From: Bolinopsis microptera
Lineage: Eukaryota; Ctenophora; Tentaculata; Lobata; Bolinopsidae
Assembly (NCBI RefSeq): GCF_026151205.1
Contig: NC_087077.1
Coordinates: 15,040,983 to 15,104,982 of the forward strand
DNA length: 64,000 nucleotides
Direction: 5' to 3'
Position numbers and translations under genes: made by a program
The notes under the pieces: generated by a model
The model's input: only the letters and a program-made list of their open reading frames with translations
Told to the model about the DNA's origin: nothing
The model's database searches: none
Shown: positions 59,017 to 64,000 of the stretch, in pieces
How positions within the stretch are numbered: position 1 is the first letter of the stretch
Layout of the letters: every line of letters begins with the position of its first letter

Positions 59017-60489
59017 TTACACATTGATACTCTTTCCTTCAACACACCTGTTAACACAAATAGTAAAATTGTCAGGTACAGTTCGATTCATCTCAACTGT
59101 AACGCTGTGACGATGTAAAAAGCAACATTCGCACAAGCAACCATCGTCAGTACTGATGTTACCGATCACATCTTCTACCTTACCCGCCCTGCACAACTTT
59201 ACCGGGGTCCCGGATACGTCACCAGTATGAATTATAATTACTGGATCGTAATGAAGTCTAGGTCGAGAGTTGACCTCTTTGTTCATCTCAAGATTAACAA
59301 CTGATTCTGTAGCATCGGAAGGACAGAATCGTGGATTTTGTACTACCATGTCTGGTGAACCAACTTCAATTGATGTACTAAACAAATAGGCGTCTCTCCG
59401 AGGTCTGATTTCTGCAAGCTCCACAAAGTCCCTAGCAGTCGTTTCGGGGCGATAATTGAACACTTGAACTATTCTCATGAAGTCCCTCTGCAAGCAGTTT
59501 CTCAAATCCCCCATCCGCCAAATGTAAATGAAAGGGTTGCACAAGGAGTTGAGAGAAACAGTTACCTGGCGAGCTAAGCTGTATCCATACAACAACATCC
59601 AAATGGACATGTTGTCATCGAAATCTGAGAAGAGCATCAATTTGTTTTTGGATTTCTGAAGCTGATGAAGAATTCCAAAGAGAAGTATAATGTTGAAAAC
59701 CAAGCACACAGTTGATAGTGCTATAATAGATATCATTGATTGAACTTTCACCCTGTTTGAAATTGAATTCCGTTTGCATCTGCTATTTTTACAAACGATA
59801 AGTCGTATAAGACTACAGCAGCATAGTGTGCAGCTTACTAAAATGAAAGGGAACGGTAAGAAAAGGGACACCATATGATACAGTGCCATACTCGAGTTTA
59901 TTGTGCGATTACCTCTGAAATAAATGTCCGTGCAACTGACAAAGAATTTGACGTAGCTGAACTTGACATTCTGTTCATCAACCAAAGGGATAATTACAAT
60001 AGGGAGTAAGAAAATTGTGATGTCTAATACTAGCACTACAATCATGGTATTTTTGGATATCTTTCGAAAGGGGGCGCAAACAGCATACGCTCTCATTACG
60101 CTTTGAACTGCGACAAGGTGAACTGAAGCTCGAGTTAAGAACTTCCAGAGGAGAGTCCAGATTTTACACCAGAGATGGTTCTGGAACATCAAGGGATCTC
60201 TCTGAGCAACAAAAGACAGCCCATAAAACACGGACAGGAGGCAGATCAAAATATCACAGACTGCTGTGAGTTGGAAAGCTTTGAAGAAAATATTAGACTT
60301 GGTATAAAAGTATCGAAGTGATAGAGAGTTAGCGATAGCTCCAATTATCGTACAGGAGACAATGATTGAGATTCCAAAGAAGGGGCAAATGTATCGATCA
60401 GACTCTCTTATTTGGTTTGCTATTTCCAACTGACTGATCAATCCCACGTATTCATTTGAAAAAATCGTCGAATTCAAATGAGCGGTCAT
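59017..60489 (-). CDS. Rhodopsin-like (class A) G protein-coupled receptor, orphan, single exon
   Basis: 490 residues, starting MTAHLNST at 60489; N6 is a likely N-glycosylation site. Seven hydrophobic segments lie at about 36-58, 70-92, 107-131, 148-170, 203-231, 251-275 and 297-323. TM1 has the conserved Asn (GAIANS), TM2 an Asp (CDILICL), Cys108 at the top of TM3 can pair with Cys186 in extracellular loop 2, and TM7 ends NPFIY (318-322), the NPxxY motif. The usual DRY at the TM3 end is MRAY (132-135), and TM6 has no CWxP. The C-terminal tail (about 165 residues) is long and ends in a Cys-rich stretch. The ligand cannot be inferred. No intron is needed, common for invertebrate class A receptors. 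Confidence 0.88.
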   Translation of the reverse strand: MTAHLNSTIFSNEYVGLISQLEIANQIRESDRYICPFFGISIIVSCTIIGAIANSLSLRYFYTKSNIFFKAFQLTAVCDILICLLSVFYGLSFVAQRDPLMFQNHLWCKIWTLLWKFLTRASVHLVAVQSVMRAYAVCAPFRKISKNTMIVVLVLDITIFLLPIVIIPLVDEQNVKFSYVKFFVSCTDIYFRGNRTINSSMALYHMVSLFLPFPFILVSCTLCCCSLIRLIVCKNSRCKRNSISNRVKVQSMISIIALSTVCLVFNIILLFGILHQLQKSKNKLMLFSDFDDNMSIWMLLYGYSLARQVTVSLNSLCNPFIYIWRMGDLRNCLQRDFMRIVQVFNYRPETTARDFVELAEIRPRRDAYLFSTSIEVGSPDMVVQNPRFCPSDATESVVNLEMNKEVNSRPRLHYDPVIIIHTGDVSGTPVKLCRAGKVEDVIGNISTDDGCLCECCFLHRHSVTVEMNRTVPDNFTICVNRCVEGKSINV

Positions 60490-60630
60490 TTTTAACTAAA
60501 TGATAGGTTAGATTTTATTATCAGACAACTTCTGAACTTCATTATTAAATATATCTGAGAGGAAAATGCTAAACAGTAAACATGATAGCTATTAGTATAT
60601 TTAATTGTGAAAATCTAAAATATATGGCTA

Positions 60631-61013
60631 GGATGATGATTAATCACTCTACACTCGACTGTCACGAGACTTTTTCAACTCGTTCTCTAGCCGGTCCTGA
60701 ACGACTATGCGAAACCCTAACCCTCTAATCTGATCCCAACCCTAACCCTAACCCAATCCTTAACAAATGCATATGCTGAAACCATAACCCCAACGAGAAA
60801 TTGGACTAACTTCCTTATATTATACCGATACGGTTATATCACGTGATCGAGACAGGTTTTTGCCAATATCTGGTCAGGGGAGCATTTTAACCCTATGTCA
60901 CAGGGGGTGATTCGGAATCAGCGTCCGAATATACATCGATTCGAGTTGGTTTCAACTGTCGGGGGCCCTTTTAGAACAATCTCGAAGATCGACTGTAGAG
61001 TGTTTACAGGGCA
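60631..61013. mobile_element. MITE family B, copy 2
   Basis: 383 bp starting GGATGATGATTAATCACTC, flanked by atatggcta/atatggata (8 of 9 match). The right end is degraded. CCCTAA-like repeats lie at 60713-60765. It is inverted relative to copy 3. Confidence 0.8.
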
Positions 61014-61180
61014 ATATGGATAAGTATGGCTGAACTGGCTAGAGGGAGTTCGTAACATAGAAAATCTGAATTTCATTTGTTTATGCTCTAAGAAGTAATA
61101 TTTTCATTTATTCATTTTTGAGACTTTGTGGATTCTGTCGTTTAAGTTTAGGTAGTGCGCCATCGACAGTGAGCCGCGTG

Positions 61181-61555
61181 CGAGCGTGCTAAATCACTCT
61201 ACAGTCGATCTTCGAGATTGTTCTAAAAGGACCCCCAACAGTTGTAATTAACTTCAATCGATGTATTTTCGGACGCTGATTCCGAATCACCCCCCATGAC
61301 ATAGGGGTAAAATGCTCCCCTGACGAGATATTGGCGAAAAACTGTCTCGATCACGTGATATGACCGTATAAGGAAGTTAGTCTAATTTCTCGTTAGGGTT
61401 AGGGTTTCAGCACATGCTTTTGCTAAGGATTGGGTTAGGGTTAGGGTTGGGATCAGATTAGAGGGTTAGGATTTCGAATAGTCGTTCAGGACCAGCTAGA
61501 GAACGGGTTGAAAAAGTCACGTGACAGTCGAGTGTAGAGTGATTAATCATCATCC
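61181..61555. mobile_element. MITE family B, copy 3, 9-bp target duplication
   Basis: 375 bp, starts CGAGCGTGCTAAATCACTC and ends ATCATCATCC. It is flanked by agccgcgtg at 61172-61180 and 61556-61564. The interior has GGTTAGGGTTAGGGTTGGG. Confidence 0.88.
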
Positions 61556-61870
61556 AGCCGCGTGTGCCGACTGTAAGCAGTAAAATGGTTTTTTAGCGCT
61601 AATTTCGGCCAGCACAAAATTCTTGAAGTTGAAACAAATGCATATTGAGTAATCTTCCCTTGATCTAATTTTAACAAAAATTGTTAAGCTTACTCATAGA
61701 CTTACGAGAAAACTGTCCGAAGAATGTAATACATATCCAACCATCAGACATTATGTTACAGCTAAAAGCAGCGTATTTTGCCCCATTTTGATCACTATAT
61801 CAACTCCAAACTCGACTCTGATCTCCATCAATTTTTTCGGACAGTTGTGAAAGCCCTATTGAAAGATTTT

Positions 61871-61955
61871 TACTGGGCCGCGCTCAGCCTGTCATTCCGC
61901 CAAATCTTTATTATTTATATGTTAATGAACATAATAGCCTGGGGTCCTCAGGTAA
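61871..61955. mobile_element. MITE family A, copy 2, 9-bp target duplication
   Basis: 85 bp, from TACTGGGCCGCG to CCTCAGGTAA, flanked by aaagatttt at 61862-61870 and 61956-61964. Confidence 0.85.
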
Positions 61956-62284
61956 AAAGATTTTCAGTATTTCACCAATTTTCAAAATGATCTCATTCAA
62001 GGAACCAAAGATATGACAGAATAATACGACAAAAATAAACGAATTTTGTCAAATTACGCAACTTTTACAACTACTTTTGCACCAAAAGCCGCGCACCATC
62101 AAATATGGCACCTAGCCTATATATAATATAATATATAATAGGCGAAACTTACTGATCTTTCCGAAAAGATATGACAAATTTGGTACTGCGAAAATTCTCA
62201 CAGTCTCTAGAAAACAATGGTAAGAAAATTTTGTAAATTATCCGAGCAAGTTTATTTTTATCGTGCACCCCCTACCCATAAAGT

Positions 62285-62798
62285 TGTAGGTTTGTAACCT
62301 ACCAAGACGCGCGCGCCGAGTTGAACTCGTCCGCGCGTCGACCGCTCCTACTAAATCGCTCGCCCAAATTTTAAGAAAATTCTTGTGAAAAGGCCCTTTG
62401 GGTATGAAATAGATCTCAATCGGTGTATTTTTGGACGCTGATTCCGAATCACCCCACATGACGTAGGGTAAAAATGCTACCCTGGAGAGTTATGGGCAAA
62501 AAACCGTTCTGGTCACGTGACAGGCTATAGCCTGTCACGTGACCATATATAGTAAAACATGAATTCGATTGTTTAGGGCTCGGGTTAGGGTTAGGGTTGT
62601 GGTAAGGGTTATGGATAGCTTCGGGGTTATGGTTAGGGTTAGGGTTGGGATTAGGGTTTATGTAAAACCGTTTTGTACGGCTGCAAAACCATAAAAACCA
62701 AAGTCATGTGAAATTTTTGGGCGAGCGAATTAGTAAAAGCCCGCGTCGACGGTCCTGGTAATATTTGGAACAAATATTTTAAGAGTATCACCCGTTAA
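62285..62798. mobile_element. MITE family D, copy 2, with a nested element
   Basis: Flanked by ccataaagt at 62276-62284 and 62799-62807. About 106 bp of the element remains outside the nested insertion and matches 35832-35922 in inverse orientation (TGTAGGTTT at one end, AGTATCACCCGTTAA at the other). Confidence 0.75.
62343..62741. mobile_element. Nested MITE with TTAGGG-like interior, 9-bp target duplication
   Basis: 399 bp. The ends contain TCGCTCGCCCAAA in inverted orientation; flanked by cgcgtcgac at 62334-62342 and 62742-62750. The interior shares the ACGCTGATTCCGAATCACCC block and the GGTTAGGG repeats with family B, but has different termini. Confidence 0.78.
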
Positions 62799-63068
62799 CC
62801 ATAAAGTAACGTCGCTAACTACTACTAGTAGTACTACTAGTACTAGCAAAAACATGTCCCCACGCGCCGGGGGTGGTAAAGTAATTATTAAATCGATGAT
62901 GAAGTCATGATATACCCAGGATGCCTACATGAAGAATTCGTTGTAACTTTGATTGACAACCATGAAACACGTACTGGTAAACTATAAACCCTGACGTATG
63001 CAGTGCAGGAATCGTTTATTAAACTTGACAGATCTGGTGCTAACAGCGGGGTTGCAAACGTAATAATT

Positions 63069-63141
63069 ACTGGGCCGCGCTCAGCCTGTCATTCCGCCGA
63101 ATCTATGTTTATGAACAGGATAGCCTGAGGTCCCCAGGTAA
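63069..63141. mobile_element. MITE family A, copy 3
   Basis: About 73 bp, from TTACTGGGCCGCGC to CCCAGGTA, flanked by acgtaataa/acgtgataa (8 of 9 match). Confidence 0.75.
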
Positions 63142-63364
63142 ACGTGATAAGGGTTGCAAACATGATAAAATTAAACGGAAAATAATCACTCGCAATAAGG
63201 AACATGGAGGCCTGGAACTTTTTCATTTTTCCGAATCTATTATAGGCCTTAAAATCAGTCTTATTTCCAAGCTACTTAATCATTAATAATTCCTTTCACC
63301 GCACTTGGAAAGATATTATGATCATGCAACTGAAATTTTCAAAGCATATATATCACCATCTCTG

Positions 63365-64000
63365 TAGAAAATGGTCTCGCTTTGACTGAAATTTTGATCA
63401 GTGACCAATCAGTGAGGTCGGTGAGAGTGACGCAAATCTCCATCAAGGCACTGGAAGCAGTATATATATCCGGAGAAACCTTTGATAAAATAACATTTTT
63501 GAATATGTCCTAATAGTACTGCATGGTAGGACATATTCGAATTTCAGCTTTCCGCACCCCAAATTTCACTGTTTGAATGAATTTTTCTTGAATGACCATT
63601 TTACAAATACAACGTCGCTGAGGATTGGGGTACTCAAGGTTCTATTCCCAAAAATCATGAGAATATAAGAGATTTTGGATATTTTTAAAGAAGAGCATTT
63701 CTGCCGTCCCCTTGACCAAAATTTCGCGGTTTTGACTGACATTTTGACCAGTGACCAATCAGTGAGGTTGGTAACAGTGACACAAGTCGTCACCAAGGTA
63801 CTGGAAGCAGTATATCCGGAGTAACCTTTGATGCAATGAACATTTTGAATGTGTCCTACTGGTAGATTGATATAAATCAGTTAATCAATCATTCAGTCAT
63901 TAAATGTATAGAAAGCCGGAATCCTTGTAATGTGGAAATTGAATTTTATTACTCGCTGGTTGGATCATGAGCCCCTCGTAAAGACCCCTTCTTGAATGAT
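63365..64000. repeat. Tandem repeat, unit about 360 bp, running off the window
   Basis: CAGTGACCAATCAGTGAGGT occurs at about 63401 and 63751, followed by the same blocks (ACTGGAAGCAGTATAT, TATCCGGAG, GTGTCCTA). The last bases (CTTGAATGAT) match the start of the next shared block. The stretch before 63365 has no recognised feature. Confidence 0.75.

Larger units (their letters stand above)
61150..62273. mobile_element. MITE family C, copy 3, inverted, carrying two younger insertions
   Basis: Runs from AGGTAGTGCGCC to CGTGCACCCCCT, the inverse of 40101-40700. It is interrupted by a family B element (61181-61555) and a family A element (61871-61955), each with its own 9-bp target duplication. 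No target duplication of the outer element was found. Confidence 0.75.

Overview
The window is animal nuclear DNA, AT-rich and intron-containing, with very many tandem repeats and small transposons. Genes are split by short GT-AG introns. The recognisable products (condensin SMC4, a cytosolic-type sulfotransferase, an ELOVL6-like elongase, a class A GPCR) fit a metazoan. The repeat load and the transposon classes (Ty3-like gag, hAT, PIF/Harbinger, mariner-like, 9-bp-TSD MITEs, tRNA-derived SINEs) suggest a marine invertebrate, possibly a non-bilaterian. The sequence alone does not fix the species.

Layout. 1-2.0 kb: the 5' part of an LTR-retrotransposon gag on the minus strand, preceded by an unrecognised broken reading frame. 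2-7.3 kb: mostly empty AT-rich DNA, one MITE with a clean 9-bp target duplication and a frameshifted reverse-transcriptase tail. 7.3-32.7 kb: a complete SMC4 gene, 26 coding exons and about 1277 residues, rebuilt exon by exon with all phases consistent. Its introns hold most of the long minisatellites. One intron also contains a complete 7-exon sulfotransferase gene on the opposite strand, and another holds a 2.4 kb TIR element with a hAT remnant inside it.

33.8-49.2 kb: four paralogues of a small two-transmembrane protein that resembles the SLATT (SMODS/SLOG-associating 2TM effector) class. One lies on the minus strand and is truncated by a 79-bp repeat expansion; three lie in tandem on the plus strand inside near-identical duplicated blocks. 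Between them sit nested MITEs, a 2.8 kb foldback element with 0.8 kb arms, and Harbinger remnants. 49.6-51.4 kb: a complete three-exon ELOVL gene on the minus strand. 51.9-58.7 kb: duplicated blocks and satellites. 59.0-60.5 kb: a single-exon orphan GPCR on the minus strand. 60.6-64.0 kb: nested MITEs and a tandem repeat running off the end.

SMC4 (chromosome condensation), the sulfotransferase, ELOVL and the GPCR are unrelated in function. The 2TM cluster is the best candidate for something undescribed: an expanding, recently duplicated family of predicted membrane effectors in an animal genome. A second theme is that several independent MITE families here share 9-bp target duplications and sit inside one another, which gives a readable insertion order.
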